Assembly (NCBI GenBank): GCA_009925805.1
Contig: RFQF01000008.1
Coordinates: 1 to 24,308 of the forward strand
Direction: 5' to 3'
DNA from: Flavobacteriia bacterium
Lineage (GTDB): Bacteria > Bacteroidota > Bacteroidia > Flavobacteriales_D > Crocinitomicaceae
Length of the DNA stretch: 24,308 bases
Each line of letters starts with the position of its first letter. Within the stretch, counting starts at the first letter, position 1. The notes beneath the pieces are model-generated. The model was not told the DNA's origin. It did no database searches and saw only the letters and a list, made by a program, of their open reading frames with translations. The position numbers and the translations under genes are program-made. Positions 16,286-23,989 of this stretch are shown piece after piece.

Positions 16286-17344
16286 TTATTTTAAACTAAT
16301 CGTTACTCCTAAGGTATGAATGATACCAAAAACACCGGCAAATCGGGCACAATACTCTACGCCTAGTGCACTTTTATTTTTACCCACTAAGGCGTCTACA
16401 GAAAACCCAGCTGTTGGACCGACCAACGCATTCGAACGATTTACCGCGTTTAGAATTCCCTTTTCGTAAGCGAACCCACCACGTAGGTTGAAGGCCAATT
16501 TCTCGGTGGTCATTCCATAATCCAATCCTAAGCGAATTTGATCTTTAGAAAAAGAATTTGCTTGAAACGCTGCTGCTACCGTTAATCGACTTTCTTCATT
16601 AAAGATAAAATCATAAGAACCACCTATGTGCAAAAGCGAGGGAAGTTCGAAAGTTGCGGATCGTTGTTCAAGAGTTGCAACAAACTCATTGGACACATAT
16701 TGAACCTGGTTCGCTAAACCATCTCCTTTAAAACGCATCACCGGACCTACATTCTTAAGTACTATACCAAACTTCATCTGATTTTGCTCTCCAGTTACAT
16801 ATCGGATACCTGCATCCAAGGCAATTCCGTTAGAACGCAGGTTGAAGATGCTTTCCGTAACTACTTTAAAATTAATCCCCCCATAGATGGAAGAGGAAAA
16901 CTTCTTGGCGAAACCCACATTGAATATATTGGCACGCGGTGAGAAAAAACCAATATTTCCCTCTGGATTTGCTACCGTGGTAATCGGTACATCGCCATAA
17001 TTAATGGATTGAATGCTCACTGCAATAACATTCGATTCACCAACGCGTTGGGCAATACCCGCAGAATTCAACCCTATTCCAGCGTTTCCCATCCAATTGG
17101 AATAATTAAATTTTATTTGGGTTTTATCAGTGAAAGCCAATCCCGCTATGTTATTATATTGAGCCTCCAAGCCGTTGATGCTCGCCACACCTGCATCCCC
17201 TATGGCTGCGCCACGCGCCCACGGATTAATCAATAAATGCGAAGCACCTGCCGAACCTACACGGTCCTCGTTGCCTGCCCAAATCATGGTTGTTATACCA
17301 AATACAACAAGCCAGTTTATACTATTTAGCATTTTCATTTTCAT
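16286..17344 (-). CDS. PorV/PorQ family outer-membrane beta-barrel protein
   Basis: 352 residues with a hydrophobic signal peptide ending near WAGNE. The mature start SAGASHLLINPWARGAAIGDAG with LEAQYNNIAGLAF matches the PorV/PorQ (LptO-like) family, where the N-P-A/N-x-AGL element follows the first strand. The rest is antiparallel barrel strands (LGLDYGM, AFNLRGGFAYEKGI), ending in the hydrophobic VTISLK. PorV receives T9SS cargo at the outer membrane and carries it to the attachment complex. It lies 10 nt after the stop of a 1343-residue T9SS-type protein, so it may be a dedicated partner of that cargo (inference). I chose the start MKMKMLNS at 17344, which gives a normal signal peptide; the longer frame runs into the preceding gene. 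A terminator hairpin follows. Confidence 0.85.
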   Translation of the reverse strand: MKMKMLNSINWLVVFGITTMIWAGNEDRVGSAGASHLLINPWARGAAIGDAGVASINGLEAQYNNIAGLAFTDKTQIKFNYSNWMGNAGIGLNSAGIAQRVGESNVIAVSIQSINYGDVPITTVANPEGNIGFFSPRANIFNVGFAKKFSSSIYGGINFKVVTESIFNLRSNGIALDAGIRYVTGEQNQMKFGIVLKNVGPVMRFKGDGLANQVQYVSNEFVATLEQRSATFELPSLLHIGGSYDFIFNEESRLTVAAAFQANSFSKDQIRLGLDYGMTTEKLAFNLRGGFAYEKGILNAVNRSNALVGPTAGFSVDALVGKNKSALGVEYCARFAGVFGIIHTLGVTISLK

Positions 17345-17354
17345 AATCTTACGC

Positions 17355-20300
17355 TTAAATACCTTGATAATCCGGTGTTCGCATTCCTCCAAAGAATTTC
17401 AACACGACTTCACCTACACCTGGGACATCCACATGAATTAAATAAACCCCTCCTGCCACAGGAATGGCTTTATAATTTGTCAAATCCCAATCGAGCGATG
17501 TTACGGGACTATCCTTCTTAAAGGTTCGAATGAGTTTACCATTTACCGAGTAAATCCGAACCGTGCATTTATCTGGTAAATTTGTGATTTTTACCTTGGA
17601 TTCTATACGTGTCCTTTCATAATCGGAATAGGCATAATAAGGATTAGGCACCACATTGATCATTTTTAGGGCATCCTTCAGGGCATCCTGTGCGCCCAAC
17701 TTCGTGGCTATCGCATCCATCGACCACCCGTACATCGGCTTGCCCCCGTTGGCACCTGTGGCCACAAAATCTTTGTATTCCTTATTGAGGCGTAACTTGA
17801 TGGTTACATCCGTCGACAACAGCTTTTGTCCTTGCGTAAGCAATGGATAGGCAATCCACGATAAACTTCCGTATAAATCGCGCTTATCCTGAGCACTGTT
17901 GGTTTCCACCGCCAAATACTTTTGGTATACTTCATTCGTGGCGTTGTTCTCCGCCTGCGAAGGAATGTATGCCGGGAAGTCGTAGTTGGAGTTGAAGCCA
18001 TTCATCGACTTTTGATGGTAACTATAAACGTAAATCGGATGCATGCCTCCCATCAACGGGGTTCCTACATTGCTCACCAACTTATCCGTCGGATTCCATA
18101 CCATATCGGCACCGTTTTCTCCGCCCAAGAACGAGTTCTCGCCAAAGGCCATGTACAAGCGCGCACCCGATTCCAAATCCACCGCATAGCCCGGAAACCA
18201 ACCCATCCCAGTACCTGTACCGTCTGGATTGCCCTCCTTGTCCACACTTGGGCTCTTGCGCATCGCTCCCGGAGCTGCACCGCCTACGTTCAAGGCCGAG
18301 GTACGACCCAACTCGATCACCGGACAGCGTGTCCATTTCGACTTGTCGCTCGTAATTACAATATTCACACTTGGCAAAAAGGAAATCGATGCATTGGTCC
18401 TTGAGGAACCGTTGAAGGTACCAAAATACGCCAACGGCATGTAGTCCGCTTGGTAACCGGTCAATCGATGCGGCGCAATCGTTCCACCGAGGATTCCCTC
18501 GTACTTCTGGCTCGGGTCTGCCCCTACATCGTCCGGATAATTGCACGGATTTAAGTACACCGGACCGTTGGGAAGGCACTCGTTGCTTTGTGGCGTGTAA
18601 TCTCCTGAGCGAATCCAATTGGTGGGGAAATAGGCATCGTTGTCGGGAATACCCTCTAACCAACGCTTCGACGAATCCGCGAAAGTAATCGAAGACTCAA
18701 TCATATCGGTCGTTTTGGCTGAGATATTCCCCGATCCTGAAGGGAAATAATACTTCGTCTGATAAATCTGCACCGAAATGCCCCATGCAGGGATGATCTG
18801 TTCATTATCCCCGTTGATGGCGCGGTCGGAACTCACGGAATCTTGAATCGTTCCCCCTTTCGTATCGTAGCGGTAAATTACCCAACTGGCGGTATCGGCC
18901 GCGTTACCTGGAGACGTTGCCGTGTAATCGCGGAAACGGCATTCGAAGTATCCACCTTTCAAATTCAAGGGATCTACTACTTTGATGTTCACCGGTCCTT
19001 GACCGTACTCGTATTCCGGCGCTTCCATGAATCCATCGTTCAGCACGGTGTTTAAGGTCGCATCGGTGAACTCCAGCGAACGGTTTCCGTTGCCATAGCC
19101 GTCCAAGCGTGTGATGCGAGGAGTTGAACCGTAACCTATCATTTGGAAGGTTCCATCGGCTTCCGGCATGGGGTTGTGGGGAATGGCCTCTACGATTTTT
19201 ACTTCTCCTGCAGGTCCTTTACGGCTCGCGAGGTAGGGTATTTTTTGTCCATCCAACAACAAGGGATCATTGGGGTTGTAATCCATGTAATTGTTGAAGG
19301 CATACGAAATCGCCAAATAATAGTACTTTTTGAAGTTGATCAAACGGCTTTGCCCTTGAGCAAAGGCATCTTGGGTAATTTGAAAACTGTGCCGAATACC
19401 TTTGTTTTCTCCATTGACCTTTTCTTTTGGCACCGCGAATCCCAGCGTCTGATCGAATTCGAAGTTGATGATTCTTGCTACGCCGTCTTGGACGTCGCAC
19501 TGGGCTACTAATCGTGCTTTGGTTGGATTTGTCAGGTCCGAAAGCGCCACGGTATTATTTTTAAGTTGATAAATTTGATAGCCTTGAAAGCGGTAGGTTT
19601 TGTCGTCATTGGGGGAAGGAGGCACAATAAAAGGATCCACTTCTTGGTATCCTTCCTGGTAATTGTTGGAATTTGGCGCGTTGGAAAGAAAAAGGATCAA
19701 TTCATTGCTTAGTTCTTGAACCGTTAAATCGGGAGCATGGGGAGCATCCATGACCTTAAAGCAATTTTCAAAAAGCGCTTGCGCTTTATCATCCGCACGT
19801 CGCAACGTTTCTACGGATTGGAATGGGTCACCGCCGTTGGAACGGGCCCAAGCAACACCGACCGTGATATTATTTACTGCCCCGGGTTTCAAAACAAAGG
19901 GTCCCGCGCTTTGCACAAATCGGCGATCATTGGGTGTATTGTTGGCCGTTTGTTCGGTCCAGTTGGGTTTTACTACTCCTGAAGTACCCCAGCCATAAAT
20001 ATCCGAAGTCCCGGGAAACATAAAATCGCAAGGGGTCAAAGGATCGGCTTGTGGATCGGAAATATGGCCGCTTCCACCGTAAACAAACTTGGTTCCGTCC
20101 TTCCAAAATCCGCGCAAATAGTTGTAGTAATCGGCTGCGGCGATGGGGTCGGTTTGGTTCACATTCGCTCCGTTGGTAGTATTCGAGTAATAGAGAAACC
20201 TTCGCATACCATAGCGTTCGTTATCGATGATTCCGTCGCCATACCCGATACCGTTTAAGGCTTCGTTTTGTCCGATTCCAAAAGCATTGTCGATACCATC

Positions 20301-21386
20301 ATCGTCTTGGTAAGGTCCTTCAAAAAAATCGACGCCCACAGCAGGAGGGGAGTAACCATACCCTTTGAATCCGGCGTTGTCGCCGTCGAAATTATCCCCA
20401 TTGTAATAATAGCCTAAGCCCCGCATGACATCGCAGCCTACGTAATCATCAAATGGGTCGCCCAAGGCCCCATCCGTAAAAAAGCCAAAATAGGTGTTGT
20501 ATAAGGTCTGGGTTCCTCGATTGATCAAAACATAATTGTAAAAGGTCATGTTGTTGACTTCGTCGTTGGCGGCAAAAGCGAATGCTTGGGCTCGGATTTC
20601 CATACCAATTGGGTCGGCACCGGTTTCGGTATGAATGTTCCCTTTATCGTTCATTACCCACCAAAAGTTCTTGTCTCCGTAGAGGGAAACATCCCGATCG
20701 ATTTTACATTCTTTTTCTTGTTTGATATCATACCAAGGGTAGTCGCCATCTTCCCAATGGTAGGTTCCATCGTTGTTGAAATCGTAAAAAGGGGCGAGGT
20801 AATAGTCTTGTCCCAATGCGGTATTTCCGTGGGCAGGCCATGTTTTTATTATTTCAGGGACTTGATAATTTGGGAATAATTGGGTTTGCAGGTTGCTCCC
20901 GTTTTGTTGGTCGCTTAATCCGGTTTCATACCATGCATTGAAGGTGCGAATTTCATCCCGTGTACTGATGAAATGTTTGTCGTACTTGTCACACTCTTCA
21001 TAGGATGTCTCGGCGTACACTTGGGAGAGCGGACCCGTCCAGTAGTCTTGTCCATTGCGGTAACGAAGTGCGGCGAGTTTTAATTGGTTATTGACGTCGG
21101 TTCCTCCTAACCACAAGGCCGCTGTAAAAAGGGCCATTATTCCTGAGTTCTTTGGCACTTCGTACATCGAAAGATTTTCCTTTGGCCGTTGCCATAAATT
21201 TCCCGCGGTATGAATCATTGCCCGCACATTGTTGATTTCCATAAACGAGGTCGTCGTGGGAGGTGCGCACGTGGCCGCTTTGGGATTGGATGTCTTGAAT
21301 ACGGGCTTAGCTCCTTGAAATGCTTGACTCAAGGCCAGACTTCCAAAAAACAGCATCAGCGCGAAAAGAAGACTCGATAATTTCAC
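17355..21386 (-). CDS. Large secreted protein with T9SS type A-like C-terminal domain
   Basis: About 1343 residues. The GTG start at 21386 gives a clean signal peptide (MKLSSLLFALMLFFGSLALSQA) and lies 5 nt after a TTG-N19-TACCTTGC promoter. The longer TTG start would lie inside that promoter. The body has no domain I can name. It contains Asp-rich calcium-like loops (FNNDGTYHWEDGDYP, YQDDDGIDNAFG, GYGDGIIDNERYG), an FVLKPGAVNNITVGVAWARS segment and many Trp/Tyr-rich strands. The C terminus has the Por-secretion pattern: VVPNPYYAYSDYE, KVRIYSVNGKLIRTF and AGGVYLIHV. It carries an unusual extra tail, FFGGMRTPDYQGI. It would be secreted or surface-attached. It is followed 10 nt later by a PorV-like gene. 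Function is unknown. Confidence 0.88.
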   Translation of the reverse strand: MKLSSLLFALMLFFGSLALSQAFQGAKPVFKTSNPKAATCAPPTTTSFMEINNVRAMIHTAGNLWQRPKENLSMYEVPKNSGIMALFTAALWLGGTDVNNQLKLAALRYRNGQDYWTGPLSQVYAETSYEECDKYDKHFISTRDEIRTFNAWYETGLSDQQNGSNLQTQLFPNYQVPEIIKTWPAHGNTALGQDYYLAPFYDFNNDGTYHWEDGDYPWYDIKQEKECKIDRDVSLYGDKNFWWVMNDKGNIHTETGADPIGMEIRAQAFAFAANDEVNNMTFYNYVLINRGTQTLYNTYFGFFTDGALGDPFDDYVGCDVMRGLGYYYNGDNFDGDNAGFKGYGYSPPAVGVDFFEGPYQDDDGIDNAFGIGQNEALNGIGYGDGIIDNERYGMRRFLYYSNTTNGANVNQTDPIAAADYYNYLRGFWKDGTKFVYGGSGHISDPQADPLTPCDFMFPGTSDIYGWGTSGVVKPNWTEQTANNTPNDRRFVQSAGPFVLKPGAVNNITVGVAWARSNGGDPFQSVETLRRADDKAQALFENCFKVMDAPHAPDLTVQELSNELILFLSNAPNSNNYQEGYQEVDPFIVPPSPNDDKTYRFQGYQIYQLKNNTVALSDLTNPTKARLVAQCDVQDGVARIINFEFDQTLGFAVPKEKVNGENKGIRHSFQITQDAFAQGQSRLINFKKYYYLAISYAFNNYMDYNPNDPLLLDGQKIPYLASRKGPAGEVKIVEAIPHNPMPEADGTFQMIGYGSTPRITRLDGYGNGNRSLEFTDATLNTVLNDGFMEAPEYEYGQGPVNIKVVDPLNLKGGYFECRFRDYTATSPGNAADTASWVIYRYDTKGGTIQDSVSSDRAINGDNEQIIPAWGISVQIYQTKYYFPSGSGNISAKTTDMIESSITFADSSKRWLEGIPDNDAYFPTNWIRSGDYTPQSNECLPNGPVYLNPCNYPDDVGADPSQKYEGILGGTIAPHRLTGYQADYMPLAYFGTFNGSSRTNASISFLPSVNIVITSDKSKWTRCPVIELGRTSALNVGGAAPGAMRKSPSVDKEGNPDGTGTGMGWFPGYAVDLESGARLYMAFGENSFLGGENGADMVWNPTDKLVSNVGTPLMGGMHPIYVYSYHQKSMNGFNSNYDFPAYIPSQAENNATNEVYQKYLAVETNSAQDKRDLYGSLSWIAYPLLTQGQKLLSTDVTIKLRLNKEYKDFVATGANGGKPMYGWSMDAIATKLGAQDALKDALKMINVVPNPYYAYSDYERTRIESKVKITNLPDKCTVRIYSVNGKLIRTFKKDSPVTSLDWDLTNYKAIPVAGGVYLIHVDVPGVGEVVLKFFGGMRTPDYQGI

Positions 21387-21391
21387 GATAT

Positions 21392-21421
21392 GCAAGGTAG
21401 TGAATAATTAAAAAATGTCAA
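21392..21421 (-). promoter_or_regulatory. Promoter of the large T9SS protein gene (TTG-N19-TACCTTGC)
   Basis: On the minus strand TTG at 21421-21419 is followed by 19 nt and TACCTTGC at 21399-21392, close to TAnnTTTG. The TTG overlaps the stop codon of the upstream SCO1-type gene. The GTG start at 21386 follows 5 nt after the -7 element, which supports it over the TTG at 21395. Confidence 0.5.
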
Positions 21422-22080
21422 TTTTTATTCAATAATTGTTCTACATCCTGCATAAGCTCATCGATTTCTGCCGAACTGGTTCCGTCGTAATAGCCGCGAA
21501 TTTGACGCTGCTGGTCAATGAGCACAAAATTATTGGTATGAATAAAATCGTTTCCTGCGTCCCCCAGGTTTTCAGCCTCTGCCGGTTTGAGAACAAAGAA
21601 GGAGGTCCTTGCCAATCGGTATAAAGATTCTTTGGAACCCGTTATAAAATGCCATTGACCGGGCGTATAACCGTGGTTTTTTGCGTATTCCAACAATTGT
21701 TTTGGGGTGTCGTTTAGCGGATCTACCGTGTAGCTCAGGATTTCAAAGCGATCATCGTTCTTGAATTTTTCCTGAACCCGCTGCATTTGCTGGTTCATTT
21801 TTGGACAAATGGTCCCGCAAGTGGTAAAAAAATACTCTACCACCACGACTTTACCATCCATAATTTGGTCGGTGATGGTATGATTTTGCTCATCAATTAG
21901 CTGAAATTTCCCAATGCGGTGGCCATGCCCCTTTTCACGTAAGCTGGAATCTACCATTTCAGGAGCTACATCGTGCGGATTGATGAACGGCAAGGATTTT
22001 TGCTGAGAGGAAAGGGTTAAATAATAAGCTATGGAAATAGCCAACACCAAAATAGCAGCTACAACGGCAATCGATTTCAC
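21418..22080 (-). CDS. SCO1/SenC/PrrC-family copper chaperone
   Basis: The 220-residue protein is anchored by one N-terminal membrane segment (residues ~5-22). It has a thioredoxin-like domain with the Sco copper site: C88 and C92 in TTCGTICPK and H181 in DFIHTNNFVLID, plus YTVDPLNDTP. In the family this protein delivers copper to the Cu(A) centre of cytochrome c oxidase or keeps its thiols reduced, in the periplasm. No oxidase genes are adjacent. The start is a GTG 4 nt after a TAATTTTA -7 element. It is co-oriented with the NAD-salvage pair upstream but separated by that promoter. Confidence 0.9.
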   Translation of the reverse strand: MKSIAVVAAILVLAISIAYYLTLSSQQKSLPFINPHDVAPEMVDSSLREKGHGHRIGKFQLIDEQNHTITDQIMDGKVVVVEYFFTTCGTICPKMNQQMQRVQEKFKNDDRFEILSYTVDPLNDTPKQLLEYAKNHGYTPGQWHFITGSKESLYRLARTSFFVLKPAEAENLGDAGNDFIHTNNFVLIDQQRQIRGYYDGTSSAEIDELMQDVEQLLNKN

Positions 22081-22084
22081 GGGG

Positions 22085-22092
22085 TAAAATTA
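22085..22092 (-). promoter_or_regulatory. -7-like element (TAATTTTA) for the SCO1-type gene
   Basis: TAATTTTA on the minus strand is one base off TAnnTTTG. It is followed by CCCC and then the GTG start, the same 4-nt spacing seen at three other genes in the window. No clear -33 TTG was found. Confidence 0.45.
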
Positions 22093-22101
22093 CGCAATTA
22101 C

Positions 22102-22605
22102 TCATGAAAGCACATGGAATATTTGTGCTTGTCGAAGGGTTAACGGCCCCTCCAAAACATGATATTTCGTTCCTCGGTTTTGAAGGTCTTCCTCGTAGTA
22201 ACGAAACAGGGCATCCCGTTCTTCCGGATGTTCTCGCAAGGGGTCGGATACCCAGGGAAAATCCGGCTTGCACAAGAATAGAAAATCGTAGTTGTCCTCT
22301 GAGGTCAATTGTTGTGTTTTCGTTGAAATCGAACCGAATTTTACCCGTTCCCAAATGCGAATAACCGTCATTTCCGTATCGCAAATTGGATGGGTCAAAG
22401 CATGGTTTTGTTTGAATTGCTGCTCACCAATGTGTTGAACGTCCGTCCACGTGTAGTCAGCGCGGGTTGCTAGGTATTTTCGTGCGTATTCCTCCACCCA
22501 AGGTCGTCCCGTTTGAAACGCGAGCCATCGAGATAAGGTGGTTTTCCCGGAACACTCTGGTCCGGTAAAGGCTATGTTACCCGATTGGAGGAGGCTTTTT
22601 TCCAT
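22102..22605 (-). CDS. NadR-type ATP-binding protein (ribosylnicotinamide kinase-like, AAA_28)
   Basis: The 167-residue P-loop protein has Walker A GPECSGKTTLSRWL, then VEEYARKYLA, CDTEMTVIRIWERVKFG, DFLFLCKPDFPW and RDALFRYYEEDL. This is the pattern of the C-terminal kinase domain of NadR, without the N-terminal regulator or NMN adenylyltransferase domains. It probably phosphorylates nicotinamide riboside to NMN in the cytoplasm, trapping what PnuC imports. I chose MEKSLLQSG at 22605, which overlaps the pnuC end by 34 nt; residues upstream in the frame are pnuC read out of frame. Coupling to pnuC strongly supports the role. Confidence 0.87.
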   Translation of the reverse strand: MEKSLLQSGNIAFTGPECSGKTTLSRWLAFQTGRPWVEEYARKYLATRADYTWTDVQHIGEQQFKQNHALTHPICDTEMTVIRIWERVKFGSISTKTQQLTSEDNYDFLFLCKPDFPWVSDPLREHPEERDALFRYYEEDLQNRGTKYHVLEGPLTLRQAQIFHVLS

Positions 22606-23126
22606 TGAAATATACCGTACAAGGATAGCAGAAAATACCCAATAGAAACGCAAGCGAGAAAAAACAGGTGATTGTTCATCGCCGTTAATGTGGTTATTAC
22701 ATTGATTATGAGCCAAAAATACCAGTTTTCCAGGACTACCTTAACCGTGAGCAATGTGGCTACGATGGACAAAATAAGCGCCACGTTGTCCAGGTGAAAA
22801 GCCATGTTCGAGGTATGGAACAGCCATAACGAGGCAAAATATAACCCGGGAAGTAAGATTAAGGTAGCAATGAACAGTTTGGGCCAAGATTGGCTTTCCT
22901 TGGGATGGTTCTTCCAGGACCACAAGCCGTAAAAACCCATGAATGCGTTGATGGTTTGAATTATTCCTTGGCCTGTATAGCCTTGCAAAAAACAAACGAT
23001 TCCAAACATCCCACAAGATACGATACCGTAGACCCAAGCGGAGGTTTTTTTTTGTGCTAGGAGGAGGATGTACATCAACCCCATCAAAGCACCAATCAAT
23101 TCCAGTAAAACCTCCCATGGTATCAT
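22572..23126 (-). CDS. pnuC: PnuC family nicotinamide riboside transporter
   Basis: The 184-residue membrane protein has about seven hydrophobic segments. It shows the family motifs WVYGIVSCGMFGIVCFLQGYTGQGIIQTI, GFYGLWSWKNH, and ENWYFWLIINVITT near the C terminus. PnuC moves nicotinamide riboside across the inner membrane by facilitated diffusion, pulled by the kinase encoded next door. I chose MIPWEVLLELIG at 23126, which fits family length and has a -7 element 5 nt upstream. The longer frame adds 38 residues of unrelated sequence reaching into the divergent OmpA gene. Confidence 0.92.
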   Translation of the reverse strand: MIPWEVLLELIGALMGLMYILLLAQKKTSAWVYGIVSCGMFGIVCFLQGYTGQGIIQTINAFMGFYGLWSWKNHPKESQSWPKLFIATLILLPGLYFASLWLFHTSNMAFHLDNVALILSIVATLLTVKVVLENWYFWLIINVITTLTAMNNHLFFLACVSIGYFLLSLYGIFQWKKASSNRVT

Positions 23127-23131
23127 CGCGT

Positions 23132-23139
23132 CAAAAATA
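23132..23139 (-). promoter_or_regulatory. -7 element (TATTTTTG) for pnuC-nadR-like operon
   Basis: On the minus strand TATTTTTG is an exact match to TAnnTTTG and ends 5 nt before the pnuC ATG at 23126. A -33 TTG at 17-20 nt is not clear. Confidence 0.5.
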
Positions 23140-23194
23140 CCAAGAACCCAACTAATTAAAGAAGACCTGTTAACAACTATGCGGGGCCTCTTTA

Positions 23195-23222
23195 TTTGTA
23201 AAGCGAATTCAGTGCAATTTTG
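23195..23222 (+). promoter_or_regulatory. Possible promoter of the OmpA-family gene (TTTG-N16-CAATTTTG)
   Basis: TTTG at 23195-23198 and CAATTTTG at 23215-23222 (one mismatch to TAnnTTTG) lie 16 nt apart, somewhat short. The ATG follows 16 nt later at 23239. This sits back-to-back with the pnuC promoter. Confidence 0.35.
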
Positions 23223-23238
23223 AAAAAAATAACTTCTC

Positions 23239-23529
23239 ATGCGATTGGTCCTTTTACTTTTTGTGTCCGTCTTTTTTCTTGGCGCTTGCGTTTCCTCTAA
23301 AAAATATAAAGCGCTTGAAGAAAAGGAGCGTATATGCTCCGAAGCGTTGGAAAAATACCGATCAAGCAGCGCAGATTATCAGGCTAAATCCGAAAAACTT
23401 CGAGCGGAGTTGGATAGTGCTAATAAAACTATTTCGATGCTTCAGGCAGATACCGCCCGTCTTGGATCGGAATTGGATTTGAGAACCAAGGACTTAAGGT
23501 GGAACAAAAAAACGGTAAAATCTATGTAA
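23239..23529 (+). pseudogene. OmpA-family lipoprotein, N-terminal part (lipobox and coiled coil), broken by deletion
   Basis: It starts MRLVLLLFVSVFFLGAC, a lipoprotein signal peptide with lipobox LGAC. A charged coiled coil follows (KKYKALEEKERICSEALEKY, then KSEKLRAELDSANKTISML). After about residue 85 (TKDL) the frame leaves homology and ends at 23529. The OmpA domain continues in another frame from about 23492. In related Bacteroidota lipoproteins the coiled coil between these points is much longer, so a section appears to be missing as well as the frame shifted. Alone this would be a lipid-anchored coiled-coil stub without peptidoglycan binding. Confidence 0.8.
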
Positions 23530-23903
23530 GCATGGAGGCCAAGCTGCTGTTTAAGTCAGGAAGCATTGTGGTAGAGAGCGAAGGTAAAAAAGCCCTGCTG
23601 CAAATTGGAAAAGCACTAGAAAACGAAAAAGACCTGGAATTTGTGGTGGAAGGGCATACTGACACAGATAAACTCAGCAGTGCTACCTTTCCTCGAAATA
23701 ACTGGGAGCTTTCCGTGTTGCGCGCTACTTCGGTGGTGGAAATATTATTGGCGAATTCCAAAATGCTTCCCTCAAAAATAGTGGCAGCTGGAAGGAGCGA
23801 ATACCAACCGGTTGACATTAACGATAAAGCCAAGAACCGAAGAATTGAAATCATTATCTCGCCCAATTTGGACGAGTTGTTTGAAATCATCTCGAAAGAC
23901 TAA
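23499..23903 (+). pseudogene. OmpA-family lipoprotein, C-terminal OmpA (peptidoglycan-binding) domain
   Basis: The frame contains KVEQKNGKIYVSM leading into a complete OmpA-like domain: AKLLFKSGS, VVEGHTDTDKL, WELSVLRATSVVEIL, VAAGRSEYQPV and AKNRRIEIIIS. The Asp of GHTDTD and the Arg of KNRRIEI are the positions that contact diaminopimelate in the family, and both are present. Without the preceding frame it has no signal peptide, so it could not reach the periplasm. Homology begins a few codons before the GTG at 23499, so this is the far side of a broken gene rather than a separate gene. A run of seven A at 23506-23512 lies just inside it but does not explain the break. Confidence 0.8.
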
Positions 23904-23932
23904 CACCTTGCTTCGCTTTATTAACCGTCCTA

Positions 23933-23963
23933 TTGCATAGGTTTCTTAAAAAATCTACTTTTG
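23933..23963 (+). promoter_or_regulatory. Promoter of the membrane pyrophosphatase gene (TTG-N20-TACTTTTG)
   Basis: TTG at 23933-23935 is followed by a 20-nt spacer and an exact TACTTTTG at 23956-23963. Unlike several other genes here, a normal AT-rich leader of about 26 nt separates it from the ATG at 23990. Confidence 0.55.
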
Positions 23964-23989
23964 CCGACAAATAAAAAAATTATTATACG

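Noticed and set aside
17656..20879. Many open frames of 60-160 codons on the plus strand opposite the large T9SS gene
   Set aside because: They overlap a long, clearly coding minus-strand gene, show no recognisable domains, have no promoters, and are low-complexity reflections of its codon use.
21386..21395. TTG start at 21395 for the large T9SS protein
   Set aside because: It lies inside the -7 promoter element; the GTG at 21386 gives a standard signal peptide and the spacing seen at other genes.
23506..23512. Run of seven A as a slippage site in the OmpA-family gene
   Set aside because: The downstream frame is already homologous before the run (KVEQ), so the break lies upstream and also involves missing sequence.
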